This document shows, piece after piece, positions 27,764-39,717 of a DNA stretch of 64,000 nucleotides (its first letter is position 1; every line of letters begins with the position of its first letter). The notes below the pieces were generated by a model. The model worked only from the letters and a program-made list of their open reading frames with translations. It was not told where the DNA came from and ran no database searches. Location of the stretch: the NCBI RefSeq assembly GCF_040958095.1, contig NC_091151.1, positions 4,155,094 through 4,219,093 of the forward strand, in the 5' to 3' direction. The position numbers and the translations under genes were made by a program. This DNA comes from Procambarus clarkii. Its lineage: Eukaryota; Arthropoda; Malacostraca; Decapoda; Cambaridae.

Positions 27764-27916
27764 GGGTCATAATTAACTTCTTATACATCATTTGTGATTT
27801 TTACCTAATAAAACATTAATAAATTCTTTGATTTTTTTAACCCCTGGAGGAGATTTATAATTTAATACCCCTATATAAGACCCACTCGACCTCCGCTGGG
27901 TGTGGAACTCTGTTAC

Positions 27917-27978
27917 GGTAAAGTCAAGGCCATTAGGTGCGAGGAAGGGTAAAGTCAAGGCCATTAGGTGCGAGGAAG
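27917..27978. repeat. 31-bp tandem duplication
   Basis: Two identical copies of a 31-base unit beginning GGTAAAGTCAAGGCCATTAG (27917-27947 and 27948-27978). They lie 40 bases downstream of a second TATA-like CTATATAAGA (27871-27880). No coding sequence can be assigned to this small unit. Confidence 0.8.
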
Positions 27979-28899
27979 GGTACGTGCGACCACCCTCACC
28001 GGGAGGAACCTGTTTTACACCTGCCCCATAGAGGAATGTGGGGGCGTAACTGGCACTCACCCACGAGTGTTTATTATACAAATAAATTCATTTTACTTAA
28101 ATATATTGTCATACTTTACTGTATAAATGAACATGATCATAGTGGCACATAATAGATACCTATCTTCACTGTTTTTTCGACTGCTACCACTCACACCTTG
28201 GGTGACCTAATATGGAGTGGCACTATGTGGCTCCCCGCTTCTGATTTTCTTATCTGATCAACATACATAGGTGGGGCTATCTGTCACCAAAATATCTACT
28301 GGGCTCGTAGCTCGACATGACTTCTGAGTTATATTTTTCAACAGCATAATTGTTAGTTTACAAAAAAACTTATTGTTGTTCGGCTAACTTGTTAAAATTA
28401 TTGAACACCTCTTTTTTTAACACTTAAAACCTACTTAAGATTTCGTAACACTTAAGGATAGGTCTTTGAGGCGATATCGGCTATAGTTCGACCTATGGAG
28501 AGACGATTATCTCTTCTATAGTCTCTTCTTCTCGTCTCTTCTATAGAGGAGACGATTGGGAACAACATATTTACGAATCGAGTACAAGTCTATTCACTAA
28601 ATAACGATATATGCTGACCAGACCACACACTAGAACTGATGAGTGTGCCCAAGAAAATGGTCTTAAGGACCTAATGACCATTTTGGATTGCCTAAGAGTA
28701 CACCGAGAGCAGCAATATATGGCCAGAAATGAAGCAAAACAATTAATAGACCAGAAACTATTCAATTTCCAGTAACTATTCTATTTATTACCGTCGTGAT
28801 AGGTATCGCAAGTCTGTAGGTCAAATTAAGCTACTGAGTTCGACTATCTACAGCGGTACGCATCTTCGTATATGTGTACGCACTTTCGTGTGGTTACTC
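27979..28899. other. unassigned sequence right of the Polinton
   Basis: About 900 bases with no recognisable gene, repeat arm or RNA. A minus-strand open frame of 97 codons (28081-27788) and a plus-strand one of 71 codons are not supported by motif or context. GAGACGATT-like short repeats occur at 28498-28555. If the element has terminal repeats on this side, they should lie here, but no partner was found. Confidence 0.4.
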
Positions 28900-29568
28900 A
28901 CCTATTTGTGCTTGCAGGATCGAGCACCGACTCTTGGATCCCGCCTTTCCAGCCATCGATTGTTTACAGCAATGACTCCTGTCCCATTTCCCTATCATAC
29001 CTAGTTTTAAAAGTATGAATAGAGTTTGCTTCCATAACCTGTTCCCCAAGCGCATTCCATTTTTCCACTACTCTCACGCTAAAAGAAAACTTCCTAACAT
29101 CTCTGTGACTCATCTGAGTTTTCAGTTTCCACCCATGTCCCCTCGTTCTGTTATTATTACGTGTGAACATTTCATCTATTTCCACTTTGTCAATTTCCCT
29201 GAGTATTTTACATGTCCCTATCATATCTCCTCTCTCCCTTCTTTTCTCTAGCGTCGTAAGGTTCAGTTCCTTCAGACGCTCTTCATACCCCATCCTTCGT
29301 AACTCTGGGACAAGCCTCGTCGCAAATCTCTGAACCTTCTCCAGTTTCCTTATGTGTTTCTTCAGGTGGGGGCTCCATGTGTGTGTGTGTGTGTGTGTGT
29401 ACTCACCTAATTGTGCTTGCGGGGGTTGAGCTCTGGCTCTTTGGTCCCGCCTCTCAACCGTCAATCAACTGGTGTACAGATTCCTGAGCCTACTGGGCTC
29501 AGGATATGATAAAGCTTTATCATATCTACATTTGAAACTGTGTATGGAGTCAGCCTCCACTACATCAC
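28900..29568 (-). mobile_element. two 5'-truncated CR1-like LINE copies in tandem (minus)
   Basis: Copy one (about 28900-29370) encodes on the minus strand the C-terminal RT tail, with LEKVQRFATRLVPELRRMGY and MSHRDVRKFSFSVRVVEKWN. Copy two (29401-29568) holds only the last 55 codons and the 3' tail. An (AC)n tract of about 20 bases (29380-29400) separates them and another precedes copy two. Both end in the family tail GGTGAGTAC on the minus strand. Copy one is more diverged than the copies at 34226-43036. Confidence 0.85.
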
Positions 29569-29587
29569 TGTGTGTGTGAGTGTGTGT

Positions 29588-29641
<54 letters not shown>

Positions 29642-29697
29642 CAACAACACAACATTCCCAGAGGTGGTGTCTATGATCCACGTCTATCTTCTCCCTG

Positions 29698-29768
<71 letters not shown>
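29569..29768. repeat. (GT)n and (CA)n microsatellites
   Basis: A GT tract (29569-29639) and a CA tract (29701-29768) are separated by 60 bases of unique sequence, so the two could pair as a long hairpin. All cysteine/valine and histidine/threonine ORFs here are repeat products. Confidence 0.95.
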
Positions 29769-30445
<677 letters not shown>

Positions 30446-30660
30446 GCCCGAACGAAGATAAAATAAACAACTACAAATTTTCTACCTCGGCTTCCAGAAA
30501 GCCAAGGCCAATAGCCAGACATTACATTAGATACGAACAATAGCTCCTCTTTCAGCCGTACAATCCACGACAACTAACGCAACAATCGGCCAGACAGGAA
30601 CAATCAAAGCAGCATTTTTGTTTTTTTTAGCAATCATGGTTGTTAGCGTGACGCAGTTCG

Positions 30661-30812
30661 TGGTCTTAATGTCTTAATGAAAGTCTTAATAATATAGTCT
30701 TAAAAGCCTTAAAGTCTTAAGTCTTAAGTCTTGTCTTAAAAGTCTTAAAAGTCTTAAAAGTCTTAAAAGTCTTAAAGTCTTAATAATAAAGTCTTAAATT
30801 AATAAAGTCTGA
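30661..30812. repeat. AGTCTTAAA short tandem repeat
   Basis: Irregular units of 8-10 bases built on AGTCTTAA, with several exact AAAAGTCTTAAAAGTCTTAA copies around 30737-30776. Non-coding. Confidence 0.85.
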
Positions 30813-31151
30813 ATAAAAGACTTGAGACAAAGGAAGGCTGACGTTTCGTGATGGTTTGTGACGTCTTTCCTGTAGGACTAACGGAAGTGGACGGTTGTTA
30901 GCAGGTAGTTTGGGATCATTGCTGGATTCCTATTAACATGTGCAATTGGTAATTTGTTTTCCTTACGAGGTTTTAATAGGGAGAGAATAGAAGGAAGAGA
31001 GGGGGGGGAGGGGGGAGGAGGGAAGTGGGTGTGTGGAAGGTGGGGGAGAGAATGTACATGGGAGATTGGTCAAAGGAAGAGGAATGTCCTCATTCCTCTT
31101 CAAAGGAAGAGGAATGTCCAGGTTTAAATGTTAAATTTTGCCCCGAGGGGC

Positions 31152-33725
31152 GAGTTTATTGGGCAGCGTCACTCATCCTGTGAGTGGACACACCGCCATA
31201 GTGACAGTATTGGGCAGCGTCACTCATCCTGTGAGTGGACACACCGCCATAGTGACAATATTCGGCAGCGCCACTCATCCTGTGAGTGGACACACCGCCA
31301 TAGTGACAGTATTGGGCAGCGCCACTCATCTTGTGAGTGGACACACCGCCATAGTGACAGTATTGGGCAGCGCCACTCATCTTGTGAGTGGACACACCGC
31401 CATAGTGACAGTATTGGGCAGCGCCACTCATCTTGTGAGTGGACACACCGCCATAGTGACAGTATTGGGCAGCGCCACTCATCTTGTGAGTGGACACACC
31501 GCCATAGTGACAGTATTGGGCAGCGCTACTCATCCTGTGAGTGGACACACCGCCATAGTGACAGTATTGGGCAGCGCCACTCATCCTGTGAGTGGACACA
31601 CCGCCATAGTGACAGTATTGGGCAGCGTCACTCATCCTGTGAGTGAACACACCGCCATAGTGACAGTATTGGGCAGCGCCACTCATCCTGTGAGTGGACA
31701 CACCGCCATAGTGACAGTATTGGGCAGCGCTACTCATCCTGTGAGTGGACACACCGCCATAGTGACAGTATTCGGCAGCGCCACTCATCCTGTGAGTGGA
31801 CACACCGCCATAGTGACAGTATTGGGCAGCGCCACTCATCCTGTGAGTGGACACACCGCCATAGTGACAGTATTGGGCAGCGCCACTCATCCTGTGAGTG
31901 GACACACCGCCATAGTGACAGTATTGGGCAGCGCCACTCATCCTGTGAGTGGACCCACCGCCATAGTGACAGTATTGGGCAGCGCCACTCATCCTGTGAG
32001 TGGACACACCGCCATAGTGACAGTATTCGGCAGCGCCACTCATCCTGTGAGTGGACACACCGCCATAGTGACAGTATTGGGCAGCGCCACTCATCCTGTG
32101 AGTGGACACACCGCCATAGTGACAGTATTGGGCAGCGCCACTCATCCTGTGAGTGGACACACCGCCATAGTGACAGTATTGGGCAGCGCCACTCATCCTG
32201 TGAGTGGACACACCGCCATAGTGACAGTATTGGGCAGCGTCACTCATCCTGTGAGTGGACACACCGCCATAGTGACAGTATTGGGCAGCGCCACTCATCC
32301 TGTGAGTGCACACACCGCCATAGTGGCAGTATTGGGCAGCGCCACTCATCCTGTGAGTGGACACACCGCCATAGTGACAGTATTGGGCAGCGTCACTCAT
32401 CCTGTGAGTGGACACACCGCCATAGTGACAGTATTGGGCAGCGCCACTCATCCTGTGAGTGCACACACCGCCATAGTGACAGTATTGGGCAGCGCCACTC
32501 ATCCTGTGAGTGGACACACCGCCATAGTGACAGTATTGGGCAGCGTCACTCATCCTGTGAGTGGACACACCGCCATAGTGACAGTATTGGGCAGCGCCAC
32601 TCATCCTGTGAGTGGACACACCACCATAGTGACAGTATTGGGCAGCGTCACTCATCCTGTGAGTGGACACACCGCCATAGTGACAGTATTGGGCAGCGTC
32701 ACTCATCCTGTGAGTGGACACACCGCCATAGTGACAGTATTGGGCAGCGCCACTCATCCTGTGAGTGCACACACCGCCATAGTGACAGTATTGGGCAGCG
32801 CCACTCATCCTGTGAGTGCACACACCGCCATAGTGACAGTATTGGGCAGCGCCACTCATCCTGTGAGTGCACACACCGCCATAGTGACAGTATTGGGCAG
32901 CGCCACTCATCCTGTGAGTGGACACACCGCCATAGTGACAGTATTGGGCAGCGCCACTCATCCTGTGAGTGCACACACCGCCATAGTGACAGTATTGGGC
33001 AGCGCCACTCATCCTGTGAGTGGACACACCGCCATAGTGACAGTATTGGGCAGCGCCACTCATCCTGTGAGTGGACACACCTCCATAGTGACAGTATTCG
33101 GCAGCGCCACTCATCCTGTGAGTGGACACACCTCCATAGTGACAGTATTGGGCAGCGCCACTCATCCTGTGAGTGGACACACCGCCATAGTGACAGTATT
33201 GGGCAGCGCCACTCATCCTGTGAGTGGACACACCGCCATAGTGACAGTATTGGGCAGCGCCACTCATCCTGAGAGTGGACACACCGCCATAGTGACAGTA
33301 TTGGGCAGCGCCACTCATCCTGTGAGTGGACACACCGCCATAGTGACAGTATTGGGCAGCGCCACTCATCCTGTGAGTGGACACACCGCCATAGTGACAG
33401 TATTGGGCAGCGCCACTCATCCAGTGAGTGGACACACCACCATAGTGACAGTATTGGGCAGCGTCACTCATCCTGTGAGTGGACACACCGCCATAGTGAC
33501 AGTATTGGGCAGCGCCACTCATCCTGTGAGTGGACACACCGCCATAGTGACAGTATTGGGCAGCGCCACTCATCCTGTGAGTGGACACACCGCCATAGTG
33601 ACAGTATTGGGCAGCGCCACTCATCCTGTGAGTGCACACACCGCCATAGTGACAGTATTGGGCAGCGCCACTCATCCTGTGAGTGGACACACCGCCATAG
33701 TGACAGTATTGGGCAGCGCCACTCA
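31152..33725. repeat. 51-bp satellite array (about 50 copies)
   Basis: The unit begins TATTGGGCAGCGCCACTCAT and ends CATAGTGACAG, 51 bases in all. Copies differ by single substitutions (GCC/GTC, GGG/CGG, GGACAC/GCACAC). Each unit contains the palindrome CACTCA-TCCTG-TGAGTG. Because 51 is divisible by three and the unit lacks stops in several phases, very long ORFs appear on both strands; these are not genes. The array ends at an assembly gap, so its true length is unknown. Confidence 0.95.
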
Positions 33726-34225
33726 NNNNNNNNNNNNNNNNNNNNNNNNNNNNNNNNNNNNNNNNNNNNNNNNNNNNNNNNNNNNNNNNNNNNNNNNNNN
33801 NNNNNNNNNNNNNNNNNNNNNNNNNNNNNNNNNNNNNNNNNNNNNNNNNNNNNNNNNNNNNNNNNNNNNNNNNNNNNNNNNNNNNNNNNNNNNNNNNNNN
33901 NNNNNNNNNNNNNNNNNNNNNNNNNNNNNNNNNNNNNNNNNNNNNNNNNNNNNNNNNNNNNNNNNNNNNNNNNNNNNNNNNNNNNNNNNNNNNNNNNNNN
34001 NNNNNNNNNNNNNNNNNNNNNNNNNNNNNNNNNNNNNNNNNNNNNNNNNNNNNNNNNNNNNNNNNNNNNNNNNNNNNNNNNNNNNNNNNNNNNNNNNNNN
34101 NNNNNNNNNNNNNNNNNNNNNNNNNNNNNNNNNNNNNNNNNNNNNNNNNNNNNNNNNNNNNNNNNNNNNNNNNNNNNNNNNNNNNNNNNNNNNNNNNNNN
34201 NNNNNNNNNNNNNNNNNNNNNNNNN
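33726..34225. other. assembly gap (500 N)
   Basis: Exactly 500 N, a conventional placeholder. The satellite is on the left and the LINE polypyrimidine tract on the right. The 5' part of the following LINE, including its ORF1, is missing here. Confidence 0.99.
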
Positions 34226-37200
34226 CCTCCCCTCCCCCCACTCACCCCCCTTCTCCCCCTCACCCCTCTCCCCAGGACCTCCCTTCTCCCCCATCCCCCA
34301 TGCCCTCCCTTCTCCCACATGCCTTCCCGTCTCTCCCACCCCCATGCCCTCCCTTCTCCCCCTCCCCCCTAAGCCCCCCACTCTCCCCCACCCCACCTAA
34401 GTCTTCCCCTCTCCCCCACTCCCCTAAACCCTCCCCTCTTCCTCACCCACCTCAGCCCTCCCTTTTCCCCCACGCCCCCCAAGCCCTCCACCCTTTTCTC
34501 TCCCCCAAGCCCCCCATCTCCCCTATCCCCCACAGCCTCTCCTCCCCCCATGCTTCCCCAACCCTCCCTCTCTTACCCACCCCCTGTACCCTCCCCCTCT
34601 TATCCACCCCTTGTACCCTCCCCCTCTTATCCACCCCCTGTACCCTCCCCCTCTTATCCACCCCCTGTACCCTCCCCCTCTCCCCCACCACCCCAAGCCC
34701 TCCCTCCTCCACCAATCCCCCCGTGCCAGGTCCCCCCAGCTCCCACTCACCCCAGATCCCAAAGGTCCCCCCCAGAAAAGAAGCAGAAGAGAGTCAGTTT
34801 CAGGGTGATGTACTCGAACATAGATGGGATCACAAGCAAGACAAGTGAACTAAGGGAAAGAGCACAAGAAGTTAACCCAGATGTAATCGGACTCACTGAA
34901 ACAAAACTCTCTGGAATCATAACGAATGCCGTGTTTCCCCAGGAGTATACAGTAATAAGGAAAGAGAGGGAAGGTAGAGGAGGAGGCGGAGTGGCCCTAC
35001 TCATGAGAAGGGAATGGAGTTTTAAGGAGATGGCCATCCCGGGCTGTGAGGAGTTCAGAGACTACATAGCAGGCACCATAACAATGGGAGGACCAAGAAT
35101 AGTAGTAGCAGTAATATACAACCCTCCACCAAATGACAGGAGACCCAGTCAAGAGTATGAAAACAACAACAAGGCAGTTAACACTATAATTGAGAGGGCA
35201 GCCTCTGCTGCCTGTAGAAATAGATCCCACCTGCTCATCATGGGCGACTTCAATCACGGAAAGATTGACTGGGAGAACAAGGAACCGCATGGAGGCGAGG
35301 ATACGTGGAGAGCCAAACTATTGGAGGTGGTGACAAGCAACTTTTTAACGCAGCATGTCGGAGAACCCACAAGGATGAGAGGCAATGACGAACCAGCGAG
35401 ACTCGACCTAGTCTTCACTCTGAACGACTCCGACATAAGAGAAATCGGTTTTGAGGACCCAGTAGGAATGAGCGACCACAGTGTACTGGTGTTTGAGTAC
35501 TTGATTGAAGAAGGGTTATTGAACTCGAGGAGGGATACCGAAACCAAAAGGTTAGCATACCGAAAGGGAAACTATGAGGGGATAAGAAAATTCCTAACAG
35601 ATATAGCATGGGAAACAGAGCTCAGGGGAAAGACGGCCCAAGATATGATGGATTACATCACGCAGAAGTGCAAGGACGCAGCAAACAAGTTTGTCCCAGT
35701 CCAAAAGGAAAACAGAGAAATGAAGATGAGAAACCCATGGTTTAATCAAAGATGTAGGCTAGCTAAGCAGCAAAGTAAAAGGGCATGGAGAAACTATAGG
35801 AATAACAGGACACTGGAGAGCAGAGAAAGATACCAGAATGCCAGGAATGAATATGTCAGGATGAGAAGAGAGGCAGAAAGACAATACGAAAATGACATCG
35901 CAAGCAAGGCAAAGACTCAGCCTAAATTGTTGCATAGCCACATTAGGAGAAAAACAACAGTAAAGGAACAGGTTATGAGATTAAGGATAGGGGCGGAAGG
36001 ATTCACTACAAATGACAAGGAATTGTGTGAGGAATTGAATAAGAAATTCCAGGAGGTCTTCACCTTAGAACAAGGAGAAATTCCAGAGGTAAGTGAGGGA
36101 ATAGCTAACCAGGAACCACTGGAAGAGTTTGAGATTACCAGTGGGGAAGTAAGGAAGTGTTTACTAGAGTTGGACGTGACGAAGGCTATAGGCCCAGATG
36201 GAATCTCCCCTTGGGTTCTAAAGGAAGGAGCAAGAGAACTGAGCCTACCACTCTCCATAGTGTATAACAAATCACTGGCAACAGGGGAACTGCCAGATAC
36301 TTGGAAAGCAGCTAACGTAGTCCCGATATACAAGAAAGGGGATAGACAGGAGGCACTGAACTACAGGCCAGTGTCCCTAACCTGCATACCATGCAAGCTG
36401 ATGGAGAAGATTGTGCGAAAAAAACTAGTGGAGCATCTGGAGCGAAGGAACTTTGTAACACAGCATCAACATGGGTTCAGGGATGGCAGGTCCTGCCTCA
36501 CAGGGTTACTTGAATTCTACGACCAGGCAACAAAAATAAGGCAAGAAAGAGAAGGGTGGGCAGACTGCATATTTTTGGATTGTCAGAAAGCCTTTGATAC
36601 AGTGCCACACAAGAGGCTAGTGCGAAAGTTGGAGATGCAGGCTGGAGTGAGAGGGAAGGTACTCCGGTGGATAGAGGAATACCTAAGCAACAGGAGACAA
36701 CGAGTCTGTGTGAGGGGTGAGGTCTCAGATTGGCGAGACGTCACAAGTGGAGTCCCGCAGGGGTCAGTCCTTGGACCTATACTGTTTCTGGTATATGTAA
36801 ATGATCTCCCAGAGGGTATAGATTCGTTCCTCTCAATGTTTGCCGACGATGCAAAAATTATGAGGAGGATTGAAACAGAGGATGATAGTAGGAGGCTACA
36901 AGATGACCTGGATAGACTGAGTGAATGGTCCAACAAATGGCTGTTGAAGTTCAACCCGAGTAAATGCAAAGTAATGAAACTAGGCAGTGGAAACAGGAGG
37001 CCAGGCACAGGATACAGAATAGGAGATGAAGTACTTAATGAAACAGACAGAGAGAAAGATCTAGGAGTTGATATCACACCAAACCTGTCTCCTGAAGCCC
37101 ACATAAAGAGAATAACGTCTGCGGCATATGCGAGGCTGGCTAACATCAGAACGGCGTTCAGGAACCTGTGTAAGGAATCATTCAGAATCTTGTACACCAC

Positions 37201-37740
37201 ATATGTAAGACCAATCCTGGAGTATGCGGCCCCAGCATGGAGCCCGTACCTTGTCAAGCACAAGACGAAGCTGGAAAAAGTCCAAAGGTATGCTACTAGA
37301 CTAGTCCCAGAACTAAGAGGCATGAGTTATGAGGAAAGGCTGCGGGAAATGCACCTCACGACACTGGAAGACAGAAGAGTAAGGGGGGACATGATCACAA
37401 CCTACAAAATCCTCAGGGGAATCGACCGGGTAAACAAGGACGAACTTTTCAACACTGGTGGGACGCGAACAAGGGGACACAGGTGGAAGCTGAGTACCCA
37501 AATGAGCCACAGAGACGTTAGAAAGAACTTTTTCAGTGTCAGAGTAGTTAGCAAATGGAATGCATTAGGAAGTGATGTGGTGGAGGCTGTCTCCATTCAC
37601 AGTTTCAAATGTAGATATGATAGAGCCAATAGGCTCAGGAATCTGTACACCAGTTGATTGACGGTTGAGAGGCGGGACCAAAGAGCCAGAGCTCAACCCC
37701 CGCAAGCACAATTAGGTGAGTACAATTAGGTGAGTACACA
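34226..37740 (+). mobile_element. CR1-like LINE, copy 1 (5' end in gap)
   Basis: It begins with a 550-base C-rich polypyrimidine tract, then an intact ORF2, then a short 3' tail (GAGGCGGGACCAAAGAGCCA, CTCAACCCCCGCAAGCACAA) ending in a duplicated AATTAGGTGAGTAC and an (AC)n tract. Copy 2 at 38266-43036 shares the same order and shows that ORF1 should lie left of the C-rich tract. Confidence 0.9.
34807..37657 (+). CDS. LINE ORF2, intact: EEP endonuclease and reverse transcriptase
   Basis: The frame is open from 34550 through the proline-rich tract. I start at the ATG 34807 (MYSNIDGITSK) because the endonuclease domain begins there, but upstream initiation would add a Pro/Ser-rich leader. Endonuclease landmarks are YSNIDGI, GLTETKLSG, IMGDFNHGKIDWE and GMSDHSVLVFEY. 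RT landmarks are AIGPDGISPW, NYRPVSLTC, FLDCQKAFDTVPH, TSGVPQGSVLGPILFL and the catalytic FADDAK at 36839. The C-terminal module (EKVQRYATRLVPELRGMSYE, then RDVRKNFFSVRVVSKWN) is typical of CR1-type LINEs. No stops or shifts occur to the natural stop at 37655, so this copy could encode active protein. Confidence 0.9.
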
Positions 37741-37744
37741 CACA

Positions 37745-38129
37745 CACAGGTGGAAATTGAGTGCCCAAATGAGCCACAGAGATATTAGAAAGAACTTTTT
37801 TAGTGTCAGAGTGGTTGAGAAATGGAATGCATTAGGAAGTAATGTGGTGGAGGCTGACTCCATACACAGTTTCAAGTGTAGATATGATAGAGCCCAATAG
37901 ACTCGGGAACCGTTGATTGACGGTTGAAAGGCGGGACCAAAGAGCCAGAGCTCAACCCCCGCAAGCACAACTAGGTGAGTACACACACACACTCACTCCA
38001 TACACAGATTCAAATGTAGATATGATGGAACCCAGTAGGCTCAGGAATCTGTACACCAGTTGATTGACAGTTGAGAGGTGGGACCAAAGAGCCAGAGCTC
38101 AACCCCCGCAAGCGCAAATAGGTGAGTAC
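37745..38129 (+). mobile_element. two strongly 5'-truncated LINE copies, head to tail
   Basis: Fragment one (37745-37979) and fragment two (37997-38129) carry only the last codons and the 3' tail of the LINE family. Each starts directly after an (AC)n tract and ends in GGTGAGTAC followed by another (AC)n tract. The arrangement looks like successive insertions into the microsatellite made by the preceding copy. Confidence 0.85.
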
Positions 38130-38149
38130 ACACACACACCACACACACT

Positions 38150-38213
38150 CACTCTCCCTCCCTCTCTCCCTCCCTCTCTCCCTCTCTCCCTCTCTCCCTC
38201 TCTCCCTCTCTCC

Positions 38214-38265
<52 letters not shown>
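38150..38265. repeat. (CCCTCTCT)n polypyrimidine tract
   Basis: CT-rich simple repeat just upstream of LINE copy 2, in CCCTCCCTCTCT and then pure CT units. It may be part of the LINE 5' untranslated region or of the target. Confidence 0.85.
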
Positions 38266-38268
<3 letters not shown>

Positions 38269-38275
38269 GCAAAAC

Positions 38276-39190
38276 ATGGAAGGGACACGAACTCGGGCTT
38301 ACGCACGCAGGATGTTAATCGCGGCTGGAACAAATTCAGAGGAAGGGGTGGAACAGGAAGCCTGGATGAAGGGAGTATTCCAGCAAATGTGGGATGAATT
38401 CAGTGAAGGACTGAGGGTAATGAGGGAGACAGTTGCCAACCTGCAGGTTGAGCTAAGGGCAGCAAAGGAGGAGATAAGATGCCTGAAGGAGACTTCTCCA
38501 CAATACCAGACACAAACCGTGCCTCAGGGAGATGGGAATGCTACTGTGGAGGGGACCTCCACACCTCAGCTCTCATTTGCTGAAATACTTAAAAAGAGCC
38601 CTGAAGCTAGGTCTGCAGTTAAGGAAGTTGCCATGGAAGTGGCTTCCTCTCAGAAAGCGGCTAGATGTACCAGCCGGCTGATAGAGAGAAATAGAGCAGT
38701 AGTAGTAGCAGGCATTAAAGAGCAAACAGGGACCAGACCAAAGGAGCGGAGAGACAAGGACAAAAACATGATTAAAGAGATCCTTAAAGAGGTAAGGATG
38801 GAGGGAGCTGAGCGAAATGTTGAAAAGGTTTTCAGGCTTGGAAAGTACAACAAGGACAGAGACCGAATGATAAAGGTGGTTTTCATGAGCGAAATCGGGA
38901 AAGAGGAATTATTAGAAAGGAAGTGCTGTCTAGTAGGTGTAGAGAAGTTCAAAAGAGTATTCTTGCAGAGGGATATGACAAGGGAAGAGACAATGCAGGC
39001 AGCAGACGCAAGGAAGGAGCGCAGGGAGAGAGAAAGGAATCAGGGAGCCACACCCCTGATCCTTACAATCCCAGAGGGGAATGGGGAACCCTCCTCAAAC
39101 AGTGCATTAGCCACAGGGAGTGCGGCACCACCCCCACATTCCACCCAACAGACACCCTACCTGCCCCAACCCCTGTCACCCCCCCACTAA
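38276..39190 (+). CDS. LINE ORF1 (RNA-binding, coiled-coil type)
   Basis: 304 residues from ATG 38276. An N-terminal helix with heptad-like leucines (LRVMRETVANLQVELRAAKE) suggests a coiled coil for trimer or dimer formation. The middle has an RRM-like fold pattern: RNRAVVVAGI, EKVFRLGKYNKDRDRMIKVV, ERKCCLVG and KRVFLQRDMTREE. The C-terminus is basic, then proline-rich as it enters the C-rich tract. Such ORF1 proteins coat the element RNA. No zinc knuckle is present, unlike the Tx1-like ORF1 at 50494-51915. The frame is intact. Confidence 0.75.
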   Translation: MEGTRTRAYARRMLIAAGTNSEEGVEQEAWMKGVFQQMWDEFSEGLRVMRETVANLQVELRAAKEEIRCLKETSPQYQTQTVPQGDGNATVEGTSTPQLSFAEILKKSPEARSAVKEVAMEVASSQKAARCTSRLIERNRAVVVAGIKEQTGTRPKERRDKDKNMIKEILKEVRMEGAERNVEKVFRLGKYNKDRDRMIKVVFMSEIGKEELLERKCCLVGVEKFKRVFLQRDMTREETMQAADARKERRERERNQGATPLILTIPEGNGEPSSNSALATGSAAPPPHSTQQTPYLPQPLSPPH

Positions 39191-39717
39191 GTACCCACCA
39201 AAGGCACCCTCCCCCCACCCACCCCTCTCCTCCCACTCACCCCCCTCCTCCAACTCCCCCCTCCCCTCAGGACCTCCCTTCTCCCCCATCCCCCAAGCCC
39301 TCCCTTCTCCCACATGCCCTTCCGTCCCTCCCACCCACAAGCCCTCCATTCTCCCCCACCCCCCTAAGCTCCCCACTCTACCCCACCCCACCTAAGCCTT
39401 CCCCTCTCCACCACTCCCCAAAACCCTCCCCTCTTCCTCAACCACCTCAGCCTTCCCTTTGCCCCCAAGCCCTCCCCACTTTATTTGCCCCCCCAAACCC
39501 CCTTTTCTCCCCCATCCCTTACCCCCCCAACCCTCCCCCTCTCACCCACCCACATCACCCACTCCCCCTACCCTCCCCCTCCCCCCCTAACCCACTCTTC
39601 CTACCCTCCCCCTACCCCCCTAAGCCCTTCCTCCTCCACCAGTCTCCCCATACCAGATCCTCCCAGCTCCCTCTCACCCCAGACCCCACAGGTCCCCCCA
39701 GAGAAGCCGAAGAGAGT

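Larger units (their letters stand above)
18600..27770 (+). mobile_element. Maverick/Polinton (adintovirus-like) element, incomplete
   Basis: Ten or eleven plus-strand genes include the diagnostic set: FtsK/HerA-type packaging ATPase, retroviral-type integrase with chromodomain, penton-like minor capsid, double-jelly-roll major capsid and adenovirus-type cysteine protease. A protein-primed DNA polymerase B is expected for the family but is not seen on either strand. Terminal inverted repeats are also not visible. The left side stops at a microsatellite close to the ATPase gene. The block is therefore a truncated copy, or its polymerase end lies elsewhere. Confidence 0.9.

Noticed and set aside
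27788-28081. 97-residue minus-strand ORF as a Polinton polymerase remnant
   Set aside because: No polymerase motif is visible and the sequence shows no family pattern I can name.
31152-33725. CRISPR-like array
   Set aside because: Units are contiguous without unique spacers, the genome is eukaryotic and no cas genes occur. It is a satellite.
34226-34548. Gly/Arg-rich minus-strand ORFs
   Set aside because: Reverse translation of the LINE polypyrimidine tract.
31138-34848. 1236-residue plus-strand ORF and 1054-residue minus-strand ORF
   Set aside because: Both are translations of the 51-bp satellite, whose unit is a multiple of three, and both pass through a run of N. No non-repeat coding sequence supports them.
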